A stretch of DNA of 64,000 bases from Streptomyces jeddahensis (GTDB taxonomy: Bacteria > Actinomycetota > Actinomycetes > Streptomycetales > Streptomycetaceae). The notes under the pieces are model-generated. The model was given only the letters and a program-made list of their open reading frames with translations, did not search any database and was not told the DNA's origin. Below, in pieces: positions 35,193 to 44,244 of the stretch. The stretch is taken from positions 42,522 through 106,521 of the forward strand of contig NZ_LOHS01000058.1 in NCBI RefSeq assembly GCF_001642995.1, written 5' to 3'. Position numbers and translations under genes: made by a program. The stretch's first letter is position 1. Every line of letters starts with the position of its first letter.

Positions 35193-36158
35193 ATGGCCGA
35201 ATCCGGAGCATCCCCACTCCCCCCGTCCACGTCACCGCTCTCTCCCCGCTCCCCGCACTCCTCCGCGCTCTCCCGTGCCGAGCAGTTCGTCTGGCTCACC
35301 GCGCGCGTGCTCGAGCAGCGGCGGTTCGCGTACCACTTCCTGAACGGCGGCGCCGACCCGGTCGATACCGCCCTGGCCGCCTACCTCAATGAGGACGACG
35401 GGTACGGCCACGCGCTCGAACCCGATCTGCGCGGCCCGGTCAGCCAGCCGCTGCACACCGGACACGCGCTGCGTGTGCTGGACTCGATCGGGCGTTGCGG
35501 CGGGCAGCGTGTGGAGCGCGCGTGCCGCTATCTGTCGTCGGTCTCGACACCGGAAGGTGCACTTCCGGCCATCCACCCCAGCCAGCGCGGCTATCCGTCG
35601 GCGCCCTTCGTGCCCGTCATGGACGACCCGCCCAGCAGCCTTCTCGCCACCGGTCCCGTGGTGGGTCTCCTGCATCGCAACGAGGTCTGGCACGCGTGGC
35701 TCTTCCGGGCCACCGACTTCTGCTGGCAGGCGGTGGAGTCCCTGGAGAAGTCCCATCCGTACGAGGTCGAGGCGGCCGTCGTCTTCCTCGACAACGCACC
35801 GGACCGCCCGCGCGCGGAGGCGGCCGCCGACCGGCTCGGCCGGATGGTGCGGGAGCAGCGGCTCGCCGTGCTGGACCCCGACCAGCTCGACTCATTCCCC
35901 GTCTCTCCCGGCTACGCGCCGGGTGAACACCATTTCCCGTACGACTACGCGAAGGTTCCTGAGTCGCTGGCCCGCGCGTGGTTCACCGACGAGGAGATGG
36001 AGCGCTCTCTGGACTTCCTGGAACGCCAGCAGCAGGGTGACGGCGGCTGGCCGATCCGCTGGCGGCAGTGGGCACCGGGCACGGCCCTCGAGTCGCGTCC
36101 GATCGTGACGATCGAGGCGCTGCTCACCTTGCGGGCGTACGGGCGCACCATCGTCTGA
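35193..36158 (+). CDS. alpha/alpha-toroid (terpene cyclase/prenyltransferase-like) hypothetical protein
   Basis: 321 residues. Segments such as LNEDDGYGHALEPDLRGP and LDFLERQQQGDGGWPIRW have the QxxDGGW-type repeat of alpha/alpha-toroid enzymes (squalene cyclases, prenyltransferases). The DXDD acid of squalene-hopene cyclases is not seen, so catalysis of that kind is unlikely. The N-terminal 30 residues are Ser/Pro rich. ATG 35193 follows a weak purine stretch; divergent from the DUF3046 gene. The function is not known. Confidence 0.72.
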   Translation: MAESGASPLPPSTSPLSPRSPHSSALSRAEQFVWLTARVLEQRRFAYHFLNGGADPVDTALAAYLNEDDGYGHALEPDLRGPVSQPLHTGHALRVLDSIGRCGGQRVERACRYLSSVSTPEGALPAIHPSQRGYPSAPFVPVMDDPPSSLLATGPVVGLLHRNEVWHAWLFRATDFCWQAVESLEKSHPYEVEAAVVFLDNAPDRPRAEAAADRLGRMVREQRLAVLDPDQLDSFPVSPGYAPGEHHFPYDYAKVPESLARAWFTDEEMERSLDFLERQQQGDGGWPIRWRQWAPGTALESRPIVTIEALLTLRAYGRTIV

Positions 36159-36224
36159 CGCCGGGGCTCCTGCCCGGCTCCCGCCGCTGTGGGTGCGCTG
36201 CCAAGCATGCGCGCACTGTGGCAG

Positions 36225-36340
36225 CCCGCGCGCGCGTGCCGGCACCTGCCGCGACGCGCGCGTCCCGGAACAGTCCCCGCGCGTGCCGGCACCGTGCCAA
36301 CGCGCGCGTGCCGGAACAGACCCGCCGCGCGTGCCGCCGG
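36225..36340. repeat. interspersed GC-rich repeats downstream of toroid-like gene
   Basis: Repeated words: cgcgcgtgccggcacc (36231 and 36278 region) and cgcgcgt(g)cc(c)ggaacag (36257, 36302). The 188-bp gap between convergent genes is otherwise featureless. Confidence 0.6.
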
Positions 36341-36346
36341 GAAACG

Positions 36347-36655
36347 TCAGCCCGTCATCGCCCGCACCGCCGCCGTGACCACCACGGCCACCCCCACCAC
36401 CAGCAGGAACGGCGCTCGCAGCAGGAGCGCGAGGGCCGCGGCGGCGAGCCCGGCGGCCTTGGCGTCCAGGACCAGGGCCTGCCCGTCGGCGAACGTCTGC
36501 TGGGCCGTGAGCGCGGCGAGGAGCGCGACCGGCAGCAAGGCGGCGAGCCGTTTGACGACGGGTCGCTCCAGCGCTCCTGCCGGCACCAGCAGCCCGATGA
36601 GTTTGACGGCGTAGCAGCCCACCGCCGTCACAGCGATGGCGATCCAGATGTTCAA
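36347..36655 (-). CDS. azlD: AzlD-family branched-chain amino acid export subunit
   Basis: 102 residues, four hydrophobic segments (IWIAIAVTAVGCYAVKLIGL at the start, AALLPVALLAALTAQQ in the middle, VVGVAVVVTAAVRAM at the end), matching the small AzlD partner of AzlC. TTG 36655 overlaps the azlC stop (TTGA), so it is translated by coupling. Together with AzlC it should export branched-chain amino acids or analogues (family). Confidence 0.88.
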   Translation of the reverse strand: MNIWIAIAVTAVGCYAVKLIGLLVPAGALERPVVKRLAALLPVALLAALTAQQTFADGQALVLDAKAAGLAAAALALLLRAPFLLVVGVAVVVTAAVRAMTG

Positions 36656-37482
36656 CGGTCTTCCTTCTCCGCCTCTGCGCTGTGCCTCTGTCCGTTGCTC
36701 CCGGCCTCTCCGGTGCGCCCGGCGCCACCCCCGGTGCGGCCTGACCTGTACCCCTCCACGCACAGGACCAGTGGCGCCGCCAGCGCCGCCACCAGGACCG
36801 GGACGCCCGCGGGCAGCAGCGGCAGGAGACCGAGCCCGAGGACGACCGCGATGCCCGCGACGGCACGCTCCGTCGTCGTCCTGAGCATGGGTGCCAGCAG
36901 CGCGAGGAAGACCGCGGGCCCAGCGGCGTCGAGGCCCCACGCGTCGGTGTCGCCGATGGCGTCGGCGCCCATGGCGCCGAGCAGTGTGGTGAGGTTCCAC
37001 AACACGTAGAGGGTGAGCCCGGTCACGGCGAAACCGATGCGTGCCCCGCGTCGCGTGGGCTGGGCGAGCGAGACAGCCGTGGTCTCGTCGATCACCCACT
37101 GGGCGGCGAACGGGCGCACCGCGCGCGGGAGCGCGAGCAGCTGTGACAGACGGAGCCCGTAGAAGGCGTTGCGTACGCCGAGGAAGAAGGCCCCGGCGGC
37201 GGCGGTGAGCGGGTTGCCTCCGGCCGCAAACGCTCCGACCAGCGCGAACTGCGAGGCTCCGGTGAACACGAGCAGGCTGAGCGCACATGTCTGCAGCAGG
37301 CTGAGGCCACTGCCTGCCGAGGTCACACCGGAGGCGAAGCCGGAGAGCCCGACGGCGACGCCGACACCGAGTGCGTCCCGGACGACGGCCCGGTCGGACT
37401 TGGCGGGGCTCTCCGGCGTGGACGCACCACCGTCGCCTGTGCCGGTTATGTCTGCGGGTGGGGATGCTGTGTGTTCTGCCAC
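36652..37482 (-). CDS. azlC: AzlC-family amino acid export protein
   Basis: 276 residues. An N-terminal Thr/Ser/Asp-rich stretch precedes the AzlC core: VGVAVGLSGFASGVTSAG, FTGASQFALVGAFAAGGNP (family signature), NAFYGLRLSQLL, and a following FAVTGLTLYVLWNLTTLLG helix. The C-terminal tail is Gly/Arg/Glu rich. GTG 37482 lies inside the last 37 bp of the araC-type gene, and the stop overlaps azlD. The regulator, transporter and subunit thus form one translationally chained operon. Confidence 0.9.
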   Translation of the reverse strand: MAEHTASPPADITGTGDGGASTPESPAKSDRAVVRDALGVGVAVGLSGFASGVTSAGSGLSLLQTCALSLLVFTGASQFALVGAFAAGGNPLTAAAGAFFLGVRNAFYGLRLSQLLALPRAVRPFAAQWVIDETTAVSLAQPTRRGARIGFAVTGLTLYVLWNLTTLLGAMGADAIGDTDAWGLDAAGPAVFLALLAPMLRTTTERAVAGIAVVLGLGLLPLLPAGVPVLVAALAAPLVLCVEGYRSGRTGGGAGRTGEAGSNGQRHSAEAEKEDR

Positions 37483-38363
37483 GCCTCGGACGGTACGAGG
37501 AGCGCCCTGCCAGGGTCTTGTACGTTCTTGCGCTCACGCTGGTACGCCCCGGGAGGAACCCCGACGATGCGTGTGAAGTGCCGGTTGAGGTGCGGCTGGT
37601 CGGTGAAGCCCACGGCGACGGCCGCGTCGGCGGGCGGCGTTCCGGCGTCGAGAAGCCGCCGGGCGGCGCGTACGCGCGCGTCGGTGAGCCAGGCGTGCGG
37701 CGGCATGCCGTAGGTGGCACGGAAGGCGCGGAGGAGCGCGAAGGAGCTGGTGCCGAGACTGTCGGCGAGCTGTTCCAGCGACGGCGGATGGGCCAGCCGC
37801 TCTTCCAGCTGGGCACGCGCGCGTGCGGCGAGGCGGCCCCCGGCACTGCGCACGGTCCGCTGCCGGAGCGGGCCGCCGTTGAGCCGCAGCAGCCGCGTCA
37901 CCGCCACCCTCAGCAGGGTGTCGGCTGCCAGCGCGTTGCCTTCCTCGGCTGCGCGCAGCACCTGGTGGACCAGCCGTGCCGCGTACGGATCGTCGAGCAC
38001 CGGCTCCACGAAGCCGGGGGTGCCGCGGATCGTGGTCGTCTCGGCGGCGATGGCGGCCACGAGGTTCGGGGCCGGATAGACCGCGCCGTACCGCCAGCCT
38101 TCCGGGACGCCTGCGCGGCCGGTGTGCGGGGTGTCCGGATTGACGAGGGCGAGCGCCCCGGGACCCGCGTACTGATCGGCCCCGCCGTGGTGGAAGACTT
38201 CGACGCCGTCGGAGATGGCGGCGATCACGAAGTTCTCATGCGTGTGCCGGACGAAGGTCTTGTGGATGTAGCGGGCTCGCAGCAGGTCGACGCCGGGCAG
38301 CTCCTCGTACTGCCAGTGCCGTGCCCGCTCCTCCCGCTCCTCGGAACCCGCCATGGGCTCCAT
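37446..38363 (-). CDS. AraC-family transcriptional regulator
   Basis: 305 residues. N-terminal cupin-like sensing domain (HTHENFVIAAISDGVEVFHH, then GPGALALVNPDTPHTGRAG) and a C-terminal double helix-turn-helix near residues 200-300 (PSLEQLADSLGTSSFALLRA and DAAVAVGFTDQPHLNRHFTR). The GFTDQPHLNRHFTRIVGVPPG pattern is a full AraC second HTH. It is first in the operon with azlCD, so it probably controls amino-acid export in response to a small molecule. ATG 38363 and ATG 38354 are both possible. Confidence 0.92.
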   Translation of the reverse strand: MEPMAGSEEREERARHWQYEELPGVDLLRARYIHKTFVRHTHENFVIAAISDGVEVFHHGGADQYAGPGALALVNPDTPHTGRAGVPEGWRYGAVYPAPNLVAAIAAETTTIRGTPGFVEPVLDDPYAARLVHQVLRAAEEGNALAADTLLRVAVTRLLRLNGGPLRQRTVRSAGGRLAARARAQLEERLAHPPSLEQLADSLGTSSFALLRAFRATYGMPPHAWLTDARVRAARRLLDAGTPPADAAVAVGFTDQPHLNRHFTRIVGVPPGAYQRERKNVQDPGRALLVPSEAWQNTQHPHPQT

Positions 38364-38500
38364 TCTGCGCCACCCGTCGTGGGCCAGGCGCGGCCGCCGA
38401 GGGGTCCGGGCACCTGCCCGTCAGCGTGTCCGCGCAGGTCAGCGCCACGGTATTCCCGCAGGTCCGGGCCGTTGTCAGTGGCGGGGTGCAGGATTGGGGC

Positions 38501-41500
38501 ATGGTCAGGTCTGCGCACGGCGCCCTCGACGGCTTCTCCCCCGCGACCCGCGGCTGGTTCACGGGGGCCTTCTCCGCGCCCACGGCCGCCCAAGCCGGAG
38601 CGTGGGGTGCCATCGCGCAGGGTTCGGATGTGCTGGTGGTGGCCCCGACCGGCTCCGGCAAGACGCTGGCCGCGTTCCTCGCCGCCCTGGACCAGCTGGC
38701 GTCCACCCCGCCGCCGGCCGATCCGAAGAAGCGCTGCCGCGTGCTGTACGTCTCCCCGCTCAAAGCGCTCGCCGTCGATGTGGAGCGGAATCTGCGCAGC
38801 CCGCTGACCGGTATCCGCCAGGAGGCGGTGCGTCTGGGGCTGCCCGAGCCCGAGGTGAAGGTCGGCATCCGCTCCGGCGACACCCCGCCGGCCGAGCGCA
38901 GGGCGCTGGCCACCCGCCCCCCGGACATCCTGATCACGACGCCGGAGTCGCTGTTCCTGATGCTCACGTCGGCGACGCGCGATGCACTGACGGGCGTCGA
39001 GACGGTGATCCTGGACGAGGTGCATGCGGTCGCCGGCACCAAGCGCGGCGCGCATCTGGCGCTGACTCTGGAGCGGCTCGACGAGCTGCTGCCGCGGCCG
39101 GCTCGGCGTATCGGCCTGTCCGCGACGGTGCGCCCGGTGGACGAGGTCGCCCGTTTTCTCTCGCCGCGACGCAAGGTGGAGATCGTCCAGCCGGAGTCGG
39201 GCAAGGAGTTCGACCTCTCGGTGGTCGTCCCCGTCGAGGATCTGGGCGAGTTGGGCGGCTCCCCTGTCGCCGAGGCCGGTCAGGCCGCCGAGCGGCCGTC
39301 GATCTGGCCGCATGTCGAGGAGCGCATCGCCGATCTCGTGCAGGCCCATCGCTCGACGATCGTGTTCGCCAACTCGCGCCGCCTCGCCGAGCGGTTGTGC
39401 AACAGGCTCAACGAAATCGCGTACGAACGGGCGACGGGCGAGCCCTTGGAGGAGGCGCACGGACCGGCCGAGCTGATGGGCGGCTCGGGTGCGGCCCAGG
39501 GCGCCCCGCCGGTCATCGCCCGCGCGCACCACGGCTCGGTGTCCAAGGAGCAGCGCGCGCTCGTCGAGGAGGACCTCAAAGCGGGCAGGCTGCCCGCCGT
39601 CGTCGCCACGTCCAGTCTGGAGCTGGGCATCGACATGGGAGCGGTGGACCTCGTCGTGCAGGTGGAGTCGCCGCCGTCGGTGGCCTCCGGTCTGCAGCGG
39701 GTGGGCCGTGCGGGGCACCAGGTGGGCGCGGTCTCCACGGGCGTGGTCTTCCCGAAGTACCGGGGCGATCTGGTGCAGGCGGCCGTGGTCACCGAGCGCA
39801 TGCGCACCGGCGCCATCGAGTCCCTGCGCGTCCCGGCCAACCCCCTGGACGTGCTGGCGCAGCAGCTCGTCGCCATGACGGCGATGGACACATGGCAGGT
39901 CGACGACCTGCTGGCCATGGTCCGCCGTGCGGCGCCCTTCGCATCGCTGCCGGAGTCTGCGTTCACGGCCGTGCTCGACATGCTGGCGGGCCGCTATCCG
40001 TCGGACGCCTTCGCTGAGCTGCGCCCGCGTGTGGTGTGGGACCGGGTCGCCGGCACGGTCTCGGGCCGTCCCGGCGCTCAGCGGCTGGCCGTCACATCGG
40101 GCGGCACGATTCCGGACCGCGGGCTCTTCGGGGTGTTCCTCGCCGGGTCGGACCCGAAGAAGGGTGGCGGCCGGGTCGGCGAGCTCGACGAGGAGATGGT
40201 GTACGAGTCGCGGGTGGGCGATGTCTTCACGCTGGGCACCACGTCCTGGCGCATCGAGGACATCACGCGTGACCGCGTGCTGGTGTCACCCGCGCCAGGC
40301 GTCCCTGGCAGGCTTCCGTTCTGGAAGGGCGACCAGCTGGGGCGCCCTCTCGAACTGGGCCGTGCGGTGGGCGCGTTCCTGCGCGAAGTCGGTTCGCTGC
40401 CCAAGGACGACGCCCGCCTCCGGCTGGTGGCCGCCGGCCTCGACGCCTGGGCCGCGGACAACGTCCTGGCGTATCTCGACGAGCAGCGCCAGGCCTGCGG
40501 TCATGTGCCCGACGACCGCACGATCGTGGTCGAGCGGTTCCGTGACGAGCTCGGCGACTGGCGAGTCGTCGTCCACTCCCCCTTCGGCGCCCAGGTCCAC
40601 GCCCCGTGGGCGCTGGCGCTGGGCGCACGGCTCAGCGAGCGGTACGGCATGGACGCGCAGGTCATGCACGCCGACGACGGCATCGTGCTGCGCCTGCCGG
40701 ACGCCGACCTGATGGGCCTCGACCTGCTTGACCAGGAGCCGATGAACGTCGGCACGGAGTACGACGCGGAGCAGGCACCCGTAGGCGCCGCGGATGTCGC
40801 CTTCGACAAGGACGAGGTCGACCAGATCGTCACCGACCAGGTGGGCGGCTCGGCCCTGTTCGCCTCGCGGTTCCGCGAGTGCGCGGCCCGCGCTCTGTTG
40901 CTGCCGCGCCGCAATCCCGGCAAACGCACCCCGCTGTGGCAGCAGCGCCAGCGGGCGGCGCAACTGCTGCAGGTGGCCAGCGAGTTCGGCTCGTTCCCGA
41001 TCGTCCTCGAGGCGGTTCGGGAGTGCCTCCAGGACGTCTTCGACGTCCCCGGCCTCGCGGAGCTGATGGGCGACCTCGAGTCCCGGAAGGTCCGCCTCGT
41101 CGAGGTCACGACGCCCGAGCCGTCACCGTTCGCGCGCTCGCTGCTGTTCGGATACGTCGCCCAGTTCCTGTACGAGGGCGACTCGCCGCTGGCCGAGCGG
41201 CGCGCCGCAGCCCTGTCGCTGGACTCGCGTCTCCTCGCGGAGCTGCTGGGCCAGGCCGAGCTGCGCGAGCTGCTGGACGCCGATGTCCTGACCGAGCTGG
41301 AGCGGGAGCTGCAGTGGCTCACCGAGGACCGCCGCGCCAAGGACGTCGAGAGCGTCGCCGACCTGCTGCGTCTCCTCGGCCCGCTCACGGACGGCGAGCT
41401 GGCCGAGCGGGGCGCCGAGCCGCAGTGGGCGCAGGAGCTGGCGGGCGCCCGCCGCGTTATCCGCGTCCGTGTCGCGGGAGCGGACCACTGGGCGGCGATC

Positions 41501-43252
41501 GAGGATGCGGGCCGGCTGCGCGACGCGCTGGGCACCGCACTCCCCGTAGGCGTCCCCGAGGCGTTCACCGAGCCGGTGAAGGATCCGCTCGGCGATCTGC
41601 TCGCCCGGTATGCGCGCACGCACGGCCCGTTCACCTCGACGGCCGCAGCAGCCCGCTTCGGCCTCGGAATCGCGGTCACCGAGGGCGCCCTGCAGCGCCT
41701 GGCCGCGAGCGGCCGTCTCGTACAAGGCGAGTTCCACCCGGCGGGCATCGGCCAGGAGTGGTGTGACGCGGCGGTGCTGCGTCGGCTGCGCCGCCGTTCC
41801 CTCGCGGCGCTGCGCCATGAGCTGGAGCCGGTGCCACCTGCCGCGCTCGCCCAGTTCCTGCCGCAGTGGCAGCACCTGAGCGGGCACGGGTTGCGTGGTG
41901 TGGACGGACTGGTGCGGGCCATCGAGCAGCTGCAGGGCGCGTCGGTGCCGGCGTCCGCTCTCGAGAAGCTGGTCCTGCCCTCCCGGGTCTCGGACTACAC
42001 GCCGTCGCTGCTCGACGAGTTGACGGCCGCGGGCGAAGTCGTGTGGGCGGGCGCCGGAGCACTCCCCGGCAAGGACGGCTGGGTCTCCCTCTACCTGGCC
42101 GACTCGGCTCCCCTGCTGCTCCCGCCGCCCCACCCGTTGGAGCTGACCGCCCTGCACGAGTCCGTCCTGAACACCCTCTCGGGAGGCTACGGACTCTTCT
42201 TCCGTCAGATCGCCGACCAGGTCCGGGCCACCACCCACCCGGACGTCACGGATCCCCAACTGGCCGACGCCATCTGGGACCTCGCCTGGTCGGGCCGGCT
42301 CACCAACGACACGCTCACCCCGATGCGCTCGCTCCTCGGCTCGGGTCGCACCGCCGGCTCCACGGCGCACCGGGCCAAGCGCTCCATCCCACGCGGCCGC
42401 TACGGCGCGCTGACGGCCGCCGCCCGCCCCGCCTCCCGCTCCGGCCCGCCCACCGTGGCCGGGCGCTGGTCGCTGCTCCCTCCGCGCGAGCCGGACCCGA
42501 CGCTGCGCGCTCACGCCCTCGCGCGTGTCCTCCTCGACCGGCACGGTGTCGTGACCCGGGGCGCGGTCGCCGCGGAGGGCGTGGAAGGCGGCTTCTCGGC
42601 GACGTACCGGATCCTGTCGGCCTTCGAGGAGAGCGGTCAGGCGCGCCGCGGGTATGTCGTCGAGGGGCTCGGCGCCGCGCAGTTCGCCATGGACGGTGCG
42701 GTGGACCGGCTGCGCGCCGCGGCCACCGCGCAGGAGCGCGGCGAGACCATACCCGGCCCCGACGCGGCGGTGTTCCCGAGCGACCCGGGCGCCTTCCCGG
42801 ACGGCTACCGCGGCGGGCCGGCCGCCCCAGGATGGGCCCCCGCCCGCTCGCGGTCGAGTGGTCCTCGGACCGTGGTCCTCGCGGCCGCCGACCCGGCGAA
42901 CGCCTATGGCGCGGCCCTGTCCTGGCCCGAGCCACCGGCGGGTGCCGGGCACAAGCCCGGGCGCAAGGCCGGCTCGCTGGTCGTCCTGGTCGACGGCGAG
43001 CTGGCCCTGTACATGGAGCGCGGCGGCAAGACGCTGCTGGCCTGGCCCGGCGCCGCGGACGACCACGCCGCGGACGATCCGCGCCTGCGCGCGGCCGCCG
43101 AGTCCCTCGCTGCCGCGGCCCGGGCCGGTTCACTCGGCACCATCACGGTGGAGCGGATCAACGGCGGCTCGGCTCTGACATCCCCCTTCGCACCCCTCCT
43201 GGAAGGAGCAGGCTTCCACGCGACGCCGCGCGGCCTGCGCATACGGGCCTGA
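38501..43252 (+). CDS. lhr: Lhr-type ATP-dependent helicase
   Basis: 1583 residues, the usual size of the long bacterial Lhr proteins. Walker A APTGSGKT near residue 50, DEVHAVAGTKRG (motif II DEVH) near 172, SATVRP (motif III) and QRVGRAGHQ (motif VI) near 400. The second half has the Lhr C-terminal winged-helix and beta-barrel repeats. 3'-5' DNA translocase and helicase acting in mutagenic or crosslink repair (Mycobacterium work). ATG 38501 has AGGA at 7 nt; the frame is open to 38321 without a site. It is followed by nei2 after 103 bp, the same order as in M. tuberculosis. Confidence 0.96.
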   Translation: MVRSAHGALDGFSPATRGWFTGAFSAPTAAQAGAWGAIAQGSDVLVVAPTGSGKTLAAFLAALDQLASTPPPADPKKRCRVLYVSPLKALAVDVERNLRSPLTGIRQEAVRLGLPEPEVKVGIRSGDTPPAERRALATRPPDILITTPESLFLMLTSATRDALTGVETVILDEVHAVAGTKRGAHLALTLERLDELLPRPARRIGLSATVRPVDEVARFLSPRRKVEIVQPESGKEFDLSVVVPVEDLGELGGSPVAEAGQAAERPSIWPHVEERIADLVQAHRSTIVFANSRRLAERLCNRLNEIAYERATGEPLEEAHGPAELMGGSGAAQGAPPVIARAHHGSVSKEQRALVEEDLKAGRLPAVVATSSLELGIDMGAVDLVVQVESPPSVASGLQRVGRAGHQVGAVSTGVVFPKYRGDLVQAAVVTERMRTGAIESLRVPANPLDVLAQQLVAMTAMDTWQVDDLLAMVRRAAPFASLPESAFTAVLDMLAGRYPSDAFAELRPRVVWDRVAGTVSGRPGAQRLAVTSGGTIPDRGLFGVFLAGSDPKKGGGRVGELDEEMVYESRVGDVFTLGTTSWRIEDITRDRVLVSPAPGVPGRLPFWKGDQLGRPLELGRAVGAFLREVGSLPKDDARLRLVAAGLDAWAADNVLAYLDEQRQACGHVPDDRTIVVERFRDELGDWRVVVHSPFGAQVHAPWALALGARLSERYGMDAQVMHADDGIVLRLPDADLMGLDLLDQEPMNVGTEYDAEQAPVGAADVAFDKDEVDQIVTDQVGGSALFASRFRECAARALLLPRRNPGKRTPLWQQRQRAAQLLQVASEFGSFPIVLEAVRECLQDVFDVPGLAELMGDLESRKVRLVEVTTPEPSPFARSLLFGYVAQFLYEGDSPLAERRAAALSLDSRLLAELLGQAELRELLDADVLTELERELQWLTEDRRAKDVESVADLLRLLGPLTDGELAERGAEPQWAQELAGARRVIRVRVAGADHWAAIEDAGRLRDALGTALPVGVPEAFTEPVKDPLGDLLARYARTHGPFTSTAAAARFGLGIAVTEGALQRLAASGRLVQGEFHPAGIGQEWCDAAVLRRLRRRSLAALRHELEPVPPAALAQFLPQWQHLSGHGLRGVDGLVRAIEQLQGASVPASALEKLVLPSRVSDYTPSLLDELTAAGEVVWAGAGALPGKDGWVSLYLADSAPLLLPPPHPLELTALHESVLNTLSGGYGLFFRQIADQVRATTHPDVTDPQLADAIWDLAWSGRLTNDTLTPMRSLLGSGRTAGSTAHRAKRSIPRGRYGALTAAARPASRSGPPTVAGRWSLLPPREPDPTLRAHALARVLLDRHGVVTRGAVAAEGVEGGFSATYRILSAFEESGQARRGYVVEGLGAAQFAMDGAVDRLRAAATAQERGETIPGPDAAVFPSDPGAFPDGYRGGPAAPGWAPARSRSSGPRTVVLAAADPANAYGAALSWPEPPAGAGHKPGRKAGSLVVLVDGELALYMERGGKTLLAWPGAADDHAADDPRLRAAAESLAAAARAGSLGTITVERINGGSALTSPFAPLLEGAGFHATPRGLRIRA

Positions 43253-43293
43253 CGGGTGGGCACCCACGGTCCTTCTCGTGCGCGCCCACCCGT
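43252..43293 (+). terminator. hairpin after lhr
   Basis: acgggtgggc (43252-43261) pairs with gcccacccgt (43284-43293). It overlaps the lhr stop codon and has no T-run; it may only partially end transcription before nei2. Confidence 0.5.
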
Positions 43294-43355
43294 ACCCGCG
43301 GCCCAGACCACCCCACCGCACCAGCCCCACCACCCGACCATGCCACCCTTGACCC

Positions 43356-44153
43356 ATGCCCGAAGGAGACACCGTCTGGCAGACCGCCCATCAGCTGCAC
43401 GCCGCCCTCGCGGACCATGTGCTGATCCGGTCCGACCTGCGCGTACCCAGGTACGCTACGGCCGACCTCACGGGCCGGGCGGTTCTGGACGTCACCCCGC
43501 GCGGGAAGCATCTGCTCACCCGTGTCGAGGGCGGGCTGACCCTGCACTCGCACCTCGGTATGGAGGGCTCCTGGCGGGTGTACGCCCCGGGTGAACGCTG
43601 GCGGGGCGGTCCCGGACACCAGATCCGGGCGATCCTCGGCACCACCCACAGCACGGCCGTCGGCTACCGCCTCCCCGTACTGGAACTGCTCCGCACCACC
43701 GACGAGCACAAGGCCGTCGGCCATCTCGGCCCCGACCTGCTCGGGGCGGACTGGGATCCCGACCTCGCCCTGCGCAACCTGCTCCGGGACCCGGCCCGCG
43801 CCATCGGTGAGGCACTGCTCGACCAGCGCAACCTCGCGGGCATCGGCAACGTGTACAAGAGCGAGCTCTGCTTCCTCCTGCGTGTCACGCCCTGGCTTCC
43901 CGTCGGCGAGCTCACCGATGACGCCGCCACGAAGCTGCCCATGCTCGCCAAGAAGCTCCTGGAGGCCAACCGCGACCGGCTGTCCCGCTCCACCACGGGC
44001 CACCGCGACCAGCGCCTGTACGTCTACGGCCGTGCGCCACGTCCCTGCCTGCGCTGTCGCACCCCCATCCGCTTGGCCGACCAGGGCGACGGAGGCCGGG
44101 AACGCCCCACCTACTGGTGTCCGGCCTGCCAACGCGGGCCCACACCCCGCTAG
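43356..44153 (+). CDS. nei2: Fpg/Nei family DNA glycosylase (Nei2 type)
   Basis: Removes oxidised bases from DNA, 265 residues. After the initiator Met, Pro-2 (Schiff base) and Glu-3 are in PEGDTVWQTAHQLHAAL; Lys in GRAVLDVTPRGKHLLTR; helix-two-turn-helix NLAGIGNVYKSELCF; and a zinc finger with CLRCRT and WCPACQ. Its neighbour lhr is its conserved partner gene. The family name Nei2 rests on the PEGDTVW start, which differs from MutM. ATG 43356 has GAAGGAG-like purines upstream. Confidence 0.94.
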   Translation: MPEGDTVWQTAHQLHAALADHVLIRSDLRVPRYATADLTGRAVLDVTPRGKHLLTRVEGGLTLHSHLGMEGSWRVYAPGERWRGGPGHQIRAILGTTHSTAVGYRLPVLELLRTTDEHKAVGHLGPDLLGADWDPDLALRNLLRDPARAIGEALLDQRNLAGIGNVYKSELCFLLRVTPWLPVGELTDDAATKLPMLAKKLLEANRDRLSRSTTGHRDQRLYVYGRAPRPCLRCRTPIRLADQGDGGRERPTYWCPACQRGPTPR

Positions 44154-44244
44154 GGCAGCGAAGGCCCGCGTTCCGGTTGGTCTTACGAAGCAGCGGCATC
44201 GCGAGTAATTGACGGGTCGTCAGAAATACTCGTACCGTCGTTTC

